This document shows, in pieces, positions 46,946 to 57,013 of a stretch of DNA of 64,000 nucleotides (the stretch's first letter is position 1; each line of letters starts with the position of its first letter). Both the position numbers and the translations under genes were made by a program. Source of the DNA: Marinilabiliaceae bacterium (GTDB lineage: Bacteria > Bacteroidota > Bacteroidia > Bacteroidales > Marinilabiliaceae); assembly GCA_016342595.1 (NCBI GenBank), contig JAEINY010000006.1:1-64000 (forward strand), read 5' to 3'. The notes beneath the pieces are model-generated. The model searched no databases. It worked only from the letters and a program-made list of their open reading frames with translations, and had not been told where the DNA came from.

Positions 46946-49387
46946 CTATTTTTGATTATCAAATGTGTAAACCACCTTAAAGGAAAGATAAGGCTCACTG
47001 GCGTAATGACCATTCTCGTAAAAATCGACATCATGCCCTCGAAAATCATACTTATAAGAATTAAAAATATTTGACCAGCTTAAGGTCACTCGCCAGGTCC
47101 GATCATTAAAAGCTTTATTAAAAGCCAGATTCGAATAGGCATAACCATCTTTTTTGATCTGGGCTTTCACGGTTGGGCTGTTATAACGTACATCCCATTT
47201 TACCATCATGGAATGCGGCAATCTGAAAGTATTGTTAAAACGAGAATCCGCCTTAAATTGATTTTCTGTTTTTTGATTCTGTTCCACATCAACGTCTAAC
47301 TGATATGTGAATAAACTGGTCGAAAGATTGGCATTCCACCAGGGGAAAATATCCACTCCCGTCATCAGCTCCACTCCATAACTCCATGAAGTTCCTACAT
47401 TCTCAGGTGTTGCTTCCATGATATTCTCACTGGCTGGCCGATAATAATCCTGAATGACATTCCCGGTTCGGCGCATGAATCCCTCAACAGCTACAAAATC
47501 TTTATCCCAGGAACGTTTATAATTCAATTCAAAAGCATCTGAAGTGGCCGGCATCAGACTCCCATTACCAGTATAAAATGAAAAAGGGGTGGCATAAACG
47601 CGCATGGGTATTAAATTCCAATAGCCCGGCCGGTTTATCCGACGCGAATAACTGGCGGACAACTGGGTAACATCAGATAGTTTATACATGGCGTGAAAAC
47701 TTGGGAAGAAATCTGTAAATGTTTCCCGATCCGGGAATTCAGCCCTCCCATTTACCTCTGCATAACTGTAATCAGATTTGCGTTCTGTATGCTCCACCCG
47801 CATACTCAATTGATACTTCAATTTATTCCACCTACTTTTAAAGATGGCATATCCGGCATAAATATCCTGTTTAAAATCAACCTCCTGATCAAGCGGTTCG
47901 GAAGAAAATGGATGGAAATCACCTTGTTCATCATAAGTACCACTTGCCGAAGCAACCACCGGTATTTTCTCAGAATCAAAATTCAACCCTGTTTCCAGGT
48001 TACTATTATCGCCCAAGGGCCGTTTATAATCGATCTTTGCAAGAATATCAAACTCATCGCTCTCGCTATTTTTAAAACCCTGATAAGTGATGGGATCATC
48101 ATACCTGGTATCCTTTTGATCCTTTTCCATGTCGACCAAATAACCCGTCAACTTAAGAAAAGAAGAAAATTGATGACTTCTTTTCTTATCAAAGGCGTGT
48201 TTATAAGTTAATGAACTCCCCCAATAACTGTAGGTCATATCCAGAATAGAGTTCATCCGGTAACCTTTTTCGGGATCCACCTGAATCCCATCAACCAGTT
48301 TTCGCTCCTCAATATCCCACTCCTCTTCATGATCGTTTTTACAGGTTAATGGTTGAAGAAAAAAGGATACATCTACAAAATCTTTATCCGATAGATCATG
48401 ATTCAGACCAAATACCAAAAAACTTGATAAAGCCCCCACTTTTTTTGTTTTATCAGAATGGGTGATGTAAGTCTGATTATCCTGATAGACCTCGCGATAC
48501 TTTTCATAGTCATACTTACTTCGAACATCATATCCATATTTCCAGAGCAAATGCCATCCCCCCCGATCGCCTTTCTTATCAACTGACAGGTTCCATTCAT
48601 AGCCTTCACGTGTATTCACCATGGCACCCGTACTGATGTTGAACCCTTCCAAACGATTTTTTTTAAGGATCACCTGGATGATTCCCGCTGTACCCTCCGC
48701 ATCATATTTGGCAGATGGATTGGTGATCACTTCAATCTGGTCAATACGATCAGCCGGTATCTGCCTTAGTTTCTCTTCTCCCTGGAAGGTGGGATTACCA
48801 TTAATAAACACTTTAAAGGTTCCGTCACCACGATAAGTTAATTTCCCTTCAAAATCTACTTGCAAGGAGGGAATGTTCTCCAGCAAGTCCATCCCCACAT
48901 TAGCACCGGGGAAACTACCGGCATCAATCACCTTCCGATCAACTTTATAATTAATCGCAGATTTGGCCGATCGTACGGTTATATCCTCCAGGTTTTCCGC
49001 CAGCATTTGCATGCGGATCTCTCCAACATCACGAACACCTCGTTGCAATAATATATCATCTACAACAACAGACTGATACCCCACAAAACTAAGTTTTAAC
49101 TGATAGTTACCTTGCCTGGCATGTTTGATAACAAACTGACCACTATCATCGGTAACGGCTCCTAATAGTATAGTGGTATCCTTAGGAGAGCTTAGGATGG
49201 CACTGGCATAAGCCATGGGTTCACCGGATAAATCGTGGATAAGTTTACCCACCAACTCACATTTTTGGGCAAAAATAATTCCTCCAACGCTATTCAAAAG
49301 AATAATAAGAAATGGAATTCTAAAAAGTACTTGTCGATTACAATGTCTTTTTAAAAAAGAACTTTGATTGATTTCATTAGATTTCAT
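46946..49387 (-). CDS. Outer-membrane beta-barrel receptor with N-terminal carboxypeptidase-regulatory-like domain
   Basis: With the ATG at 49387 the product has 813 residues. A signal peptide (about 20-42 of the mature start, IPFLIILLNSVGGIIFA) precedes a carboxypeptidase-regulatory-like domain (about 43-130), a TonB-receptor plug (about 140-235) and a long beta-barrel of OMP_b-brl_3 type. No SusD-like lipoprotein lies next to it, so it is not a classical SusCD pair. The ligand cannot be read from the sequence. It lies between glgB and the alpha-glucan operon, which could hint at oligosaccharide uptake, but such solitary barrels also take up metals or peptides. Confidence 0.87.
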   Translation of the reverse strand: MKSNEINQSSFLKRHCNRQVLFRIPFLIILLNSVGGIIFAQKCELVGKLIHDLSGEPMAYASAILSSPKDTTILLGAVTDDSGQFVIKHARQGNYQLKLSFVGYQSVVVDDILLQRGVRDVGEIRMQMLAENLEDITVRSAKSAINYKVDRKVIDAGSFPGANVGMDLLENIPSLQVDFEGKLTYRGDGTFKVFINGNPTFQGEEKLRQIPADRIDQIEVITNPSAKYDAEGTAGIIQVILKKNRLEGFNISTGAMVNTREGYEWNLSVDKKGDRGGWHLLWKYGYDVRSKYDYEKYREVYQDNQTYITHSDKTKKVGALSSFLVFGLNHDLSDKDFVDVSFFLQPLTCKNDHEEEWDIEERKLVDGIQVDPEKGYRMNSILDMTYSYWGSSLTYKHAFDKKRSHQFSSFLKLTGYLVDMEKDQKDTRYDDPITYQGFKNSESDEFDILAKIDYKRPLGDNSNLETGLNFDSEKIPVVASASGTYDEQGDFHPFSSEPLDQEVDFKQDIYAGYAIFKSRWNKLKYQLSMRVEHTERKSDYSYAEVNGRAEFPDRETFTDFFPSFHAMYKLSDVTQLSASYSRRINRPGYWNLIPMRVYATPFSFYTGNGSLMPATSDAFELNYKRSWDKDFVAVEGFMRRTGNVIQDYYRPASENIMEATPENVGTSWSYGVELMTGVDIFPWWNANLSTSLFTYQLDVDVEQNQKTENQFKADSRFNNTFRLPHSMMVKWDVRYNSPTVKAQIKKDGYAYSNLAFNKAFNDRTWRVTLSWSNIFNSYKYDFRGHDVDFYENGHYASEPYLSFKVVYTFDNQK

Positions 49388-49641
49388 AGAGATTCGGCAT
49401 ACAAACACATCCGTGCATGTTAATACATACCGGATATATCCATTCGGTTTGAATACTAAGGTTTAATTGGTATAAAAAACCCGTTTATTAATTTTCCCGA
49501 CAATAAATGCCTTTTAGTAAAGCTTGTATAAATTAAAAGTATAAAAAAAAATAATACTACAATAAAATAGATGAATTATTTTAAATAAAATCCTCTTAGT
49601 ATATTTATTGATAAGGTCTGTAATTTGCCCTCACAAATAAA

Positions 49642-49671
49642 GGCCAGCGTAATTAAACACTGACCTCATCT
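49642..49671 (-). terminator. Terminator of the alpha-glucan operon
   Basis: GGCCAGCG and CACTGACC pair with one G-T. On the minus strand a T-rich tail (CCTTTATTTG) follows. It lies just past the stop of the GT3-GT35 fusion. Confidence 0.5.
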
Positions 49672-49691
49672 AAGTTTATTCCTAACCTGAT

Positions 49692-52600
49692 TTATAACCA
49701 ACGCATCACACCAAAGTCCTGCTTATGTGCTAATTCATTGTGATACGGATACATTCTGACACCAAACTTAAAAATACCGGGTAGGTTTAAGGTGTGATTC
49801 AAAAGGAAATACAATTTTGTCCCTTCTTTCTTTTCTACCACAAAAGGTTCCGTGTGTACCATTGTATACTCCCCGTCTTCACTTCCTTCAGCGATAACCA
49901 TTTCCATACCTAAATCAACACCGGATAAACGTTTCAGATCAACTGCTATCTTAATACTATATTTATCCCCAATACCTAACTCCTGCTTGCCGATATCAGG
50001 CATATCCATGTCAATAATTTCTACCTCATCCCATGCAGCCAGCACTTTGCGTTTCCAGGCCGCCAGCTCACGTGCCAGTTGATAATCATCTGCTTTTAAC
50101 TTTGCTGATCGCTTATGCTGAGGACGGTAAAATTTATTCTTATAATCATCCAACATACGTTTCGTTGTAAACTCAGGTGCTATCTGGGCAATGGAATTCT
50201 TCACATACTCCATCCAACCACGTGGTACTCCTTGATCATCCTGATCGTAATACAGAGGGATTAATTCATTCTCAAGGATACTATACAAAACAGCAGCATC
50301 CAACTCATCCTGGTAACTTTGATTTTCATAAGTCCGTTGTTCCGTTAACGACCACCCGGCATTCTCGCGATAACCTTCAAACCACCAACCGTCCAATACA
50401 CTCAAATTCAACACACCATTCATTTCAGCCTTCTGACCGGAGGTACCGGATGCTTCCAATGGTCGAGTGGGTGTATTCATCCAAACATCAACGCCACTGA
50501 CTAAGCGCTTGGCCAGCTCCATGTCGTAATTTTCCAGGAAAACAATTTTTCCCACAAACTCCGGACGACGCGATATTTCAACGATGTGCTTAATCAACGA
50601 TTGCCCGCCGCCATCTGCCGGGTGTGCTTTCCCTGCAAAGATAAATTGCACCGGACGATCCTTATTGTTAACAATCTTATCCAATCGTTCGGTATCCGTA
50701 AATAACAGATGAGCCCGCTTGTAAGTAGCGAAACGCCTTGCAAAGCCGATGGTCAAGGTTTTATCATTCATCCTTTCCAGCACTTCAAATACCAGGGAAG
50801 GATCCTCATGAAGCGTGGCCATATTTTTCTTGATCCGGTCCTTTATAAACACCATCAGTTTTTTCCGAAGCTGATTTCGGATATCCCAGATCTTATCATC
50901 AGCAATACTCTGTATGTGTTCCCAATAGCGCTTATTGGCTAAATCGGACATGAAGTCATCATCGAACTGCGTTTCATAAAACTTACGCATTTCTTTACCG
51001 GTCCAGGTGCTATAATGAACGCCATTGGTTACATATCCAATGTGTAATTCCTCGGCAAAAAATCCTTTCCACAGATTTTTGAACATCTTCTTGGAAACCT
51101 CACCGTGCAACCAACTCACCCCATTCATTTCCTGCGATGTTTTAGCGGCCAGGTTACTCATGTTAAACTTCTCATGGACATCGCCTGGATTTTCACGTCC
51201 CAGGTTCATAAACTCATCCCATGAAATGGTTAATTTCTCAGGGATATGCCGTAAGTAGATCCTGAACATATCTTCATCAAACTTATCATGACCTGCCGGC
51301 ACTGGTGTATGTGTAGTAAACAGGGATGTAGACCGCACAATTTCCATGGCTTCATGATAGGTAAACTTTTGCTCGATCAGATTGATCAATCGTTGAATAT
51401 TAATAAGTGCAGCATGTCCTTCATTACAATGGTATAAATCACTTTTAATATTCATGGAATCCAATATACGAATACCACCCATTCCCAAAAGTATCTCTTG
51501 TTTCAGGCGGTTCTCCCAATCACCTCCATACAAACTATGGGTGATATGGCGATCAGCCGGTAAATTCAGCTGCATATCTGTATCCAATAAATACAGTGGA
51601 ATGCGTCCAACCATGGCCCGCCACACTTTTGCATAAACGGTCCGTCCGGGCATATTAATGGTGACCTGACAAGGTGTTCCATCTTCTTGTCTGACCTCTT
51701 CCAACGGAAGGCTTGAGAACTCCTGCGCATCATAATTAGCCAGCTGTTCACCATTTAAGGAGAGAGACTGTCGGAAATAACCATGTCGATAAAGCAATCC
51801 GACGGCTACCATATTAACGGCACAGTCACTGGCTTCTTTGAGATAATCACCAGCCAGTACTCCTAAACCGCCCGAATAAATCTTCAATACATCACTAATC
51901 CCATACTCCATGCTGAAATAGGTGATAGCAGGCCCCTCTTCGAATGGTCGCTCCATGTAATTATGAAACATCGAATAGACCTGATCTACTTTATTTACAA
52001 AATCTTCATTATTGGAAAGTTCTGATAAGCGTTCAAAAGAAACCTGATCTAATAACAGGATTGGATTTCGTTTAACCTCTTTCCATAGTATGGGATCGAT
52101 AAATCCGAACAATTCCATGGCCTGGTAATTCCATGACCACCAAAGATTACGAGACAATTCATGCAGAACCTTCAGGCGTTTGGGCAACCGCGATTTAACT
52201 ACGATTTTTTTCCAAACGGGTAGCGCCGAAACCTGCGGTTTGACTCGAACACGTGCTTCCTTCTTAATAGGACTAAAACTATCACGCCGGCCATTCACAG
52301 CTTTTAATGCGAGATCATATGCTTTATAATAATTCTTAATAAGGGTCTCCCATTGCACTGATTGTGCAATCTGACGAGATTTAGCACTGACAATCTTCAC
52401 CTCATCAACAGATAAACCGGCATATTGAGCGATTACTCCTGATATGGCAAGTGATACATTTTTATGATTCTCATCATCCCGATGAAGGACTTCAACACCA
52501 TCCGTAATACTCTTGGAGAATTGACGCGCCCATAGTCCAAAACCTGCCAAATCCGTGGTGATCGTAGGAATGTTGAAAGCCAGACTCTCCACAGGTGTAT

Positions 52601-53927
52601 ATCCCCAAGGCTCGTAATACGATGGGAAGACCGTTAGATCCATCCCTATAAGCACATCATAATAATGAAGGTTCAAGATACCGTCGTCACCATGTAAATA
52701 GGAAGGCACAAAGATCAACTTCACTTTATCATCAGCATCGTTGCTCAAATGAATATCCTGCAGTTTATTAATGATCGGATCGTATCCTAAATCATTGAGC
52801 CCATGTGTCAAAAATGGATTATCCAAAAGCGTCGTATCGGATGGGTTTTCCAGTTTTGATATCAAATCTTTCCGAGGTCCGTAAGTATTTGCCGGTATTA
52901 ATACAAAGGCCACCACTTCGCGCTTTAAGTGACCTGACTCATTCAATTCCTTCAAGGCATCCATAAACACATCGATGCCTTTATTTTTATATTCGTACCG
53001 GCCACTATTGGCAATGAATAATGCGTCATCACTAAGCTCATAACCTAACAGAGCCTGAGATACCTGTTTCAGTTTTTCACGGGCAGCCTTGCGTTTCTTT
53101 TCATACTCCTCACTTTGAGGCACGAAATCTTCTTCGAATCCGTTGGGGGTCACCACATCGATTTCACGTCCGTGAAACTGATAACATTCACGAGCTGTGA
53201 TATCAGATACGGTAGTAAAACAATCCACATTAAGAGCGGTCTTTTTCTCCATGGAGTGTTTGGACACCACAAATAATTCCTGAGCTTTGGCATCCCCGTC
53301 ATAATTACTCAAGTGATCGTAAAAGGTATATCCATTACCAGCCAGGGAACGACCTACCACCGTTGCATGGGTAGTGAAGATAGTGCCCACCTGAGGTAAT
53401 ACCTTATTCAAATACAAAGCCCCTGAACCAGTCATCCACTCATTGTAATGAGCCACTACTTTATCATTCATGGTTAAATGAAAACGATAGAAACTCTCAA
53501 TCACTTTACCAGATGCATATCCAAATAAAACAGACTCTATGTAATCCCACTCACCGCTTAAACTATCTACTTTAAACCAATCCCAATACTTTGCCAGTAT
53601 TTCGTTCTTTGTTTGTACAAATCCGGAGAAATCAACTAATATAACAATGGGTTTTCCAACAATGTTCCACCTTCCAATTCGAATATTTATGCCCTCCTGC
53701 TCTGTCTCCTCCTTCCACTCCTGAAAAAGAAAGTCATCCTGAATAAATTCAGGATTACTAGTAGAACCACGCCAGACATCAGGGCCAATAAAAATTAAAT
53801 TATCCTGAAATTGTTGCACCAACGTTTGAGCTTTGGTGGCCAACACCGTGTGAATCCCACCCATTTTATTACAAACCTCCCAACTTGCTTCAAACACATA
53901 GTCGGGCATCAAATAACTATTAATCAT
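49692..53927 (-). CDS. Glycogen synthase (GT3)-alpha-glucan phosphorylase (GT35) fusion
   Basis: The 1411-residue chain joins two enzymes. Residues 1-545 form a eukaryote-type glycogen synthase: NKMGGIHTVL (20-29), THATVVGRSLAG, VVTPNGF, and SGRYEYKNKG (308-317). The catalytic glutamates are E439 and E447 in PSYYEPWGYTPVE. Residues 575-650 match DUF3417, the usual N-terminus of Thermotoga/Thermus-type phosphorylases. Residues 660-1250 are the phosphorylase, with SMEYGI, the CNEGHAAL and HTPVPAGHDKFD segments, GFARRFATYKR, and the PLP-binding lysine K1166 in GTSGQKAEMNG. A beta domain closes the chain. One protein thus carries opposite activities, chain extension from a sugar nucleotide and phosphorolysis. 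It is the last gene of the five-gene glucan operon. A start at the seventh codon (MPDYVFEASWEV) is also possible. Confidence 0.93.
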   Translation of the reverse strand: MINSYLMPDYVFEASWEVCNKMGGIHTVLATKAQTLVQQFQDNLIFIGPDVWRGSTSNPEFIQDDFLFQEWKEETEQEGINIRIGRWNIVGKPIVILVDFSGFVQTKNEILAKYWDWFKVDSLSGEWDYIESVLFGYASGKVIESFYRFHLTMNDKVVAHYNEWMTGSGALYLNKVLPQVGTIFTTHATVVGRSLAGNGYTFYDHLSNYDGDAKAQELFVVSKHSMEKKTALNVDCFTTVSDITARECYQFHGREIDVVTPNGFEEDFVPQSEEYEKKRKAAREKLKQVSQALLGYELSDDALFIANSGRYEYKNKGIDVFMDALKELNESGHLKREVVAFVLIPANTYGPRKDLISKLENPSDTTLLDNPFLTHGLNDLGYDPIINKLQDIHLSNDADDKVKLIFVPSYLHGDDGILNLHYYDVLIGMDLTVFPSYYEPWGYTPVESLAFNIPTITTDLAGFGLWARQFSKSITDGVEVLHRDDENHKNVSLAISGVIAQYAGLSVDEVKIVSAKSRQIAQSVQWETLIKNYYKAYDLALKAVNGRRDSFSPIKKEARVRVKPQVSALPVWKKIVVKSRLPKRLKVLHELSRNLWWSWNYQAMELFGFIDPILWKEVKRNPILLLDQVSFERLSELSNNEDFVNKVDQVYSMFHNYMERPFEEGPAITYFSMEYGISDVLKIYSGGLGVLAGDYLKEASDCAVNMVAVGLLYRHGYFRQSLSLNGEQLANYDAQEFSSLPLEEVRQEDGTPCQVTINMPGRTVYAKVWRAMVGRIPLYLLDTDMQLNLPADRHITHSLYGGDWENRLKQEILLGMGGIRILDSMNIKSDLYHCNEGHAALINIQRLINLIEQKFTYHEAMEIVRSTSLFTTHTPVPAGHDKFDEDMFRIYLRHIPEKLTISWDEFMNLGRENPGDVHEKFNMSNLAAKTSQEMNGVSWLHGEVSKKMFKNLWKGFFAEELHIGYVTNGVHYSTWTGKEMRKFYETQFDDDFMSDLANKRYWEHIQSIADDKIWDIRNQLRKKLMVFIKDRIKKNMATLHEDPSLVFEVLERMNDKTLTIGFARRFATYKRAHLLFTDTERLDKIVNNKDRPVQFIFAGKAHPADGGGQSLIKHIVEISRRPEFVGKIVFLENYDMELAKRLVSGVDVWMNTPTRPLEASGTSGQKAEMNGVLNLSVLDGWWFEGYRENAGWSLTEQRTYENQSYQDELDAAVLYSILENELIPLYYDQDDQGVPRGWMEYVKNSIAQIAPEFTTKRMLDDYKNKFYRPQHKRSAKLKADDYQLARELAAWKRKVLAAWDEVEIIDMDMPDIGKQELGIGDKYSIKIAVDLKRLSGVDLGMEMVIAEGSEDGEYTMVHTEPFVVEKKEGTKLYFLLNHTLNLPGIFKFGVRMYPYHNELAHKQDFGVMRWL

Positions 53928-53985
53928 TCCACCAATTTTTTCGTTTCAAACCAATAACCACTCTCAACATTACTTCCGTAAGCGA

Positions 53986-54297
53986 TCACAACACCAATAC
54001 ACTATTCAGCTCATTGTTACCAATTCCTGTGTCAGCAAATTCATCGGCCTCCTCATCTGTTAACCAAATGTCGTTGTTAACCAAATAGCGAAACTGCACT
54101 CTTCGACCAGTTTCAAGCTTTAAAACTTGCGTATAACTACCATTTTTCAATTGATCCATCGGCTCACACTCGATGTTCCATTTGTTAAAATCACCAACAA
54201 CCTTCACTGTTTCTACTGATTCAATTCCTGGTATTTCTTTCACTTTAAACGTCACTTTACATTCGGGACGACTTTTTAAGAATTGCTTTTTGATCAT
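53986..54297 (-). CDS. Stand-alone CBM48-type glycogen-binding protein
   Basis: This 103-residue protein is a single early-set/CBM48 domain. It shows VKVVGDFNKWNIECEPM and the downstream VQFRYLVNNDIWLTDEEAD, which matches the isoamylase N-terminal fold. No catalytic domain and no signal peptide. It lies between the GH57 gene and the GT3-GT35 fusion in the operon. A targeting or scaffold role for enzymes on glycogen, as for the AMPK beta subunit, is inference. Confidence 0.88.
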   Translation of the reverse strand: MIKKQFLKSRPECKVTFKVKEIPGIESVETVKVVGDFNKWNIECEPMDQLKNGSYTQVLKLETGRRVQFRYLVNNDIWLTDEEADEFADTGIGNNELNSVLVL

Positions 54298-54348
54298 GGT
54301 TACTTGTTTTTGTGATTAATGATTCTTCTATCCAAATTATAAAACGAG

Positions 54349-55698
54349 TTAGACAAAAACCTTACTTTGAGGTTTTCTGGGTTTTGCCCCACCACCTTTC
54401 TTGGTTGTTTTATTTTTCGCTTTTAATTTTTCTTCCAACAAGCGGATACGTTCTTCTTTCTCTTCAACAAGGCGAGACAAATTGGCCAGTTCCTGGTCTG
54501 AAGAGGTTTCAGGAACAGCTGAATTTAAACGCAAGGCAAAATCACTCAAAATATTCATATAATTAATAAACGCCTCATATGGGGTGTCATACGGATTAAA
54601 ATAAGCATGCACCTCGCCATCTGAAAAGAACTTTGTACACATGTAATAAAAGTGATCACTGGCTTGCAGATATCGCCAATCCTTTAATAAACGCTCATCC
54701 GTACACTGATTGATTTTAGGCAATAAAGAATAAAGTTTATCAAATGCCTCATGTTGCATTTCGTTACCCAGCCAAGCTGTGATATCCCTTTCTTCATCCG
54801 CCCAGCTAATGGGGGTTGGGACCTGGATAGCAGAAATAGGTTGTAGTTTATCCGCCAGTTCTGATGGTGTAGCAAATCGTAATCTACTATCGGCCAATAC
54901 TTGTTTTGGCAGATCCTCCAGAAACTCAAAAATACCAGTTTCTTTCAATTGATGCTCACCAAACGTTTCATAATCCAGAAAAAGATTAACCACCTCCTCT
55001 TTGGCATCTAATTCTTTCATCCAGCTTACGTATTTCTTGGTAGATAATGGCCATTCATTCCACTCTTTATTCCCGAACCGGAAAGCTATATCGTCACTCA
55101 AAACATAATTTTTAAGCAATACCTTCAGCCGTGGGTTAATGGAATTACAATACATGAAATTCGGACTTTTCCACCCCAATATATGCTTGGCCCCTTCGGT
55201 TAACATCGCTTTAAATCCCATGTCGGCCACCATCTCACCTATCTGATCAGAGTAGATCAACTCCGTATTTCGGAAAACAATTGGTGTATAGTCAAATAAA
55301 TCTTTCAACGCCTCACGGTGCTGATTCACCTGTTTTTCAAACTCCTGTCTGTCTTTGAGAGCAACCAAAGAATGCGAATACGTTTCACTTAACAGTTCAA
55401 CATGTCCGGTATCTACTAACTCCCGGAAACTATCGATCACTTCAGGGGCATACAATTGAAACTGATCCAAAGCAATCCCAGAAATTGAAAAAGCGATTTT
55501 AAATTGTCCTTTATGTTTATTTATAAGTTTTAATAATAGTTTATTCGCAGGCAAATAGCATTTCGTCATTACCTTATGAAGGACCAGTTCATTTGTGTAG
55601 TCGTCGTAATAATAATGATCATCGCCAATATCAAAAAAACGGTATTTTCTGTAGCGGAAAGGCTGATGAACCTGGAAGTAGAAGCAAATATTCTTCAT
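54349..55698 (-). CDS. GH57 family alpha-amylase-type glycoside hydrolase
   Basis: The 449-residue cytoplasmic protein has the GH57 regions: FQVHQPFRYR at the start, the nucleophile region FRNTELIYSDQIG, and the acid/base aspartate in LFLDYETFGEHQ. The C-terminal tail is lysine-rich with a short coiled coil (RLVEEKEERIRLLEEKL). It is third in the glucan operon, 16 bp after the GT4 gene. It probably trims or transfers alpha-1,4-glucan chains. Confidence 0.9.
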   Translation of the reverse strand: MKNICFYFQVHQPFRYRKYRFFDIGDDHYYYDDYTNELVLHKVMTKCYLPANKLLLKLINKHKGQFKIAFSISGIALDQFQLYAPEVIDSFRELVDTGHVELLSETYSHSLVALKDRQEFEKQVNQHREALKDLFDYTPIVFRNTELIYSDQIGEMVADMGFKAMLTEGAKHILGWKSPNFMYCNSINPRLKVLLKNYVLSDDIAFRFGNKEWNEWPLSTKKYVSWMKELDAKEEVVNLFLDYETFGEHQLKETGIFEFLEDLPKQVLADSRLRFATPSELADKLQPISAIQVPTPISWADEERDITAWLGNEMQHEAFDKLYSLLPKINQCTDERLLKDWRYLQASDHFYYMCTKFFSDGEVHAYFNPYDTPYEAFINYMNILSDFALRLNSAVPETSSDQELANLSRLVEEKEERIRLLEEKLKAKNKTTKKGGGAKPRKPQSKVFV

Positions 55699-55714
55699 AG
55701 TTAAAAGTTTTCAA

Positions 55715-57001
55715 TCAGTTTATCATACTATTATAGACTTCTTTGGCATGCCGGGCTGAATTTTCCCATTTGAGTGAATCCACTTCGGTTTTTCCATGCT
55801 TAATGAACATTTTGGATAAACCAGGATAACTTAACACACCATAAATGGCATCGGACATGGCGTCAATGTCCCAGAAGTTGGTTTTAATGGCATAGGTTAA
55901 AATCTCGGCAACACCGGATTGATGCGATATTAAAACGGGAACAGAACTCTGCATGGCTTCAAGCGGAGAAATTCCAAAGGGCTCAGAAACAGATGGCATC
56001 ACATACAAATCACTCATGCGCAACATGGTAAACACATCATCCCCTTTCAAAAAACCAGTGAAGTGAAATTTATCCATAATCTTCAAACTCGCGGCCCGAC
56101 GAATCATTTTTTCCATCATATCGCCACTACCAGCCATTACAAAACGGACATTATCCATTTTTTGCAGCACCTGGTTGGCCACTTCAATGAAATATTCGGG
56201 TCCCTTTTGCATGGTGATTCGTCCCAGAAAAGTGACTATTTTTTCATCCATATTCTTACGGATTACTTGTCCGTTTATTTCATTGGTTGGTTCCACCGCA
56301 TTATATACCGTCACCACTTTTTCGGGAGCGATACCATACTTTTCAATAACCGTGCGCCGGGTGAGATTACTGACTGCTATTATTTTATCTGCAGCATTCA
56401 TCCCTCGCTTTTCAATATCAAAAACAGCCGGATTAACACTGCCACCACTACGATCAAAATCGGTCGCATGAACATGCACCACTAACGGTTTACCACTGGC
56501 TTCCTTGGCTGCAATACCCGCAGGATAACAGAGCCAATCATGGGCATGAATGAGATCAAAGTCCGTATCCTGAGCGATTACATTGGCTACCACAGCATAA
56601 TTAGCAATTTCCTGCATTAAATCCGCACCATATTTACCTGAAAACTCAATACGTCCCTCTTCATTGGTTTGAATGAGCTTACGCGAACCGGCCACTTCTA
56701 ATTCGTTGAGTGTCCAAAAATCTTCGGGATCCACATAGGGCACTAATTTGGATTCAACTTCAATATAATCCAGTTTCTTGGTAAAATACTGTACATCCAG
56801 CTTTCGTTGTCGAATAGAAATATTATTGGCTCCTACTAATTTCATAGCCGACTGGTCTTCGTCACCAAAAGCCTTTGGCACCACAAACGTGACATCTAAA
56901 TCTTTGATATGCGACAAGCCCCTTGTTAAACCATAACAAGCAGTTCCTAATCCTCCGGAGATGTGGGGTGGGAATTCCCATCCAAACATGAGTACCCTCA
57001 T
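55715..57001 (-). CDS. GT4-type glycosyltransferase, glycogen synthase-like
   Basis: The 428-residue GT-B enzyme starts with LMFGWEFPPHISGGLG, the loop typical of glycogen synthase-like GT4/GT5 proteins. It has IHAHDWLCYPAG, VTVYNAVEPTN, GRITMQKGPEYFI and the donor-site glutamates in PSVSEPFGISPLEAM. It belongs to the glucan operon, 12 bp after the debranching gene. It provides a second chain-building activity besides the GT3 domain of the fusion; its donor sugar is not readable from sequence. Confidence 0.9.
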   Translation of the reverse strand: MRVLMFGWEFPPHISGGLGTACYGLTRGLSHIKDLDVTFVVPKAFGDEDQSAMKLVGANNISIRQRKLDVQYFTKKLDYIEVESKLVPYVDPEDFWTLNELEVAGSRKLIQTNEEGRIEFSGKYGADLMQEIANYAVVANVIAQDTDFDLIHAHDWLCYPAGIAAKEASGKPLVVHVHATDFDRSGGSVNPAVFDIEKRGMNAADKIIAVSNLTRRTVIEKYGIAPEKVVTVYNAVEPTNEINGQVIRKNMDEKIVTFLGRITMQKGPEYFIEVANQVLQKMDNVRFVMAGSGDMMEKMIRRAASLKIMDKFHFTGFLKGDDVFTMLRMSDLYVMPSVSEPFGISPLEAMQSSVPVLISHQSGVAEILTYAIKTNFWDIDAMSDAIYGVLSYPGLSKMFIKHGKTEVDSLKWENSARHAKEVYNSMIN

Positions 57002-57013
57002 AAATAATAAGTC

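Noticed and set aside
47693-48211. Plus-strand frame of 172 codons inside the receptor gene
   Set aside because: It lies antisense to the intact beta-barrel gene, with the composition expected of a shadow frame.
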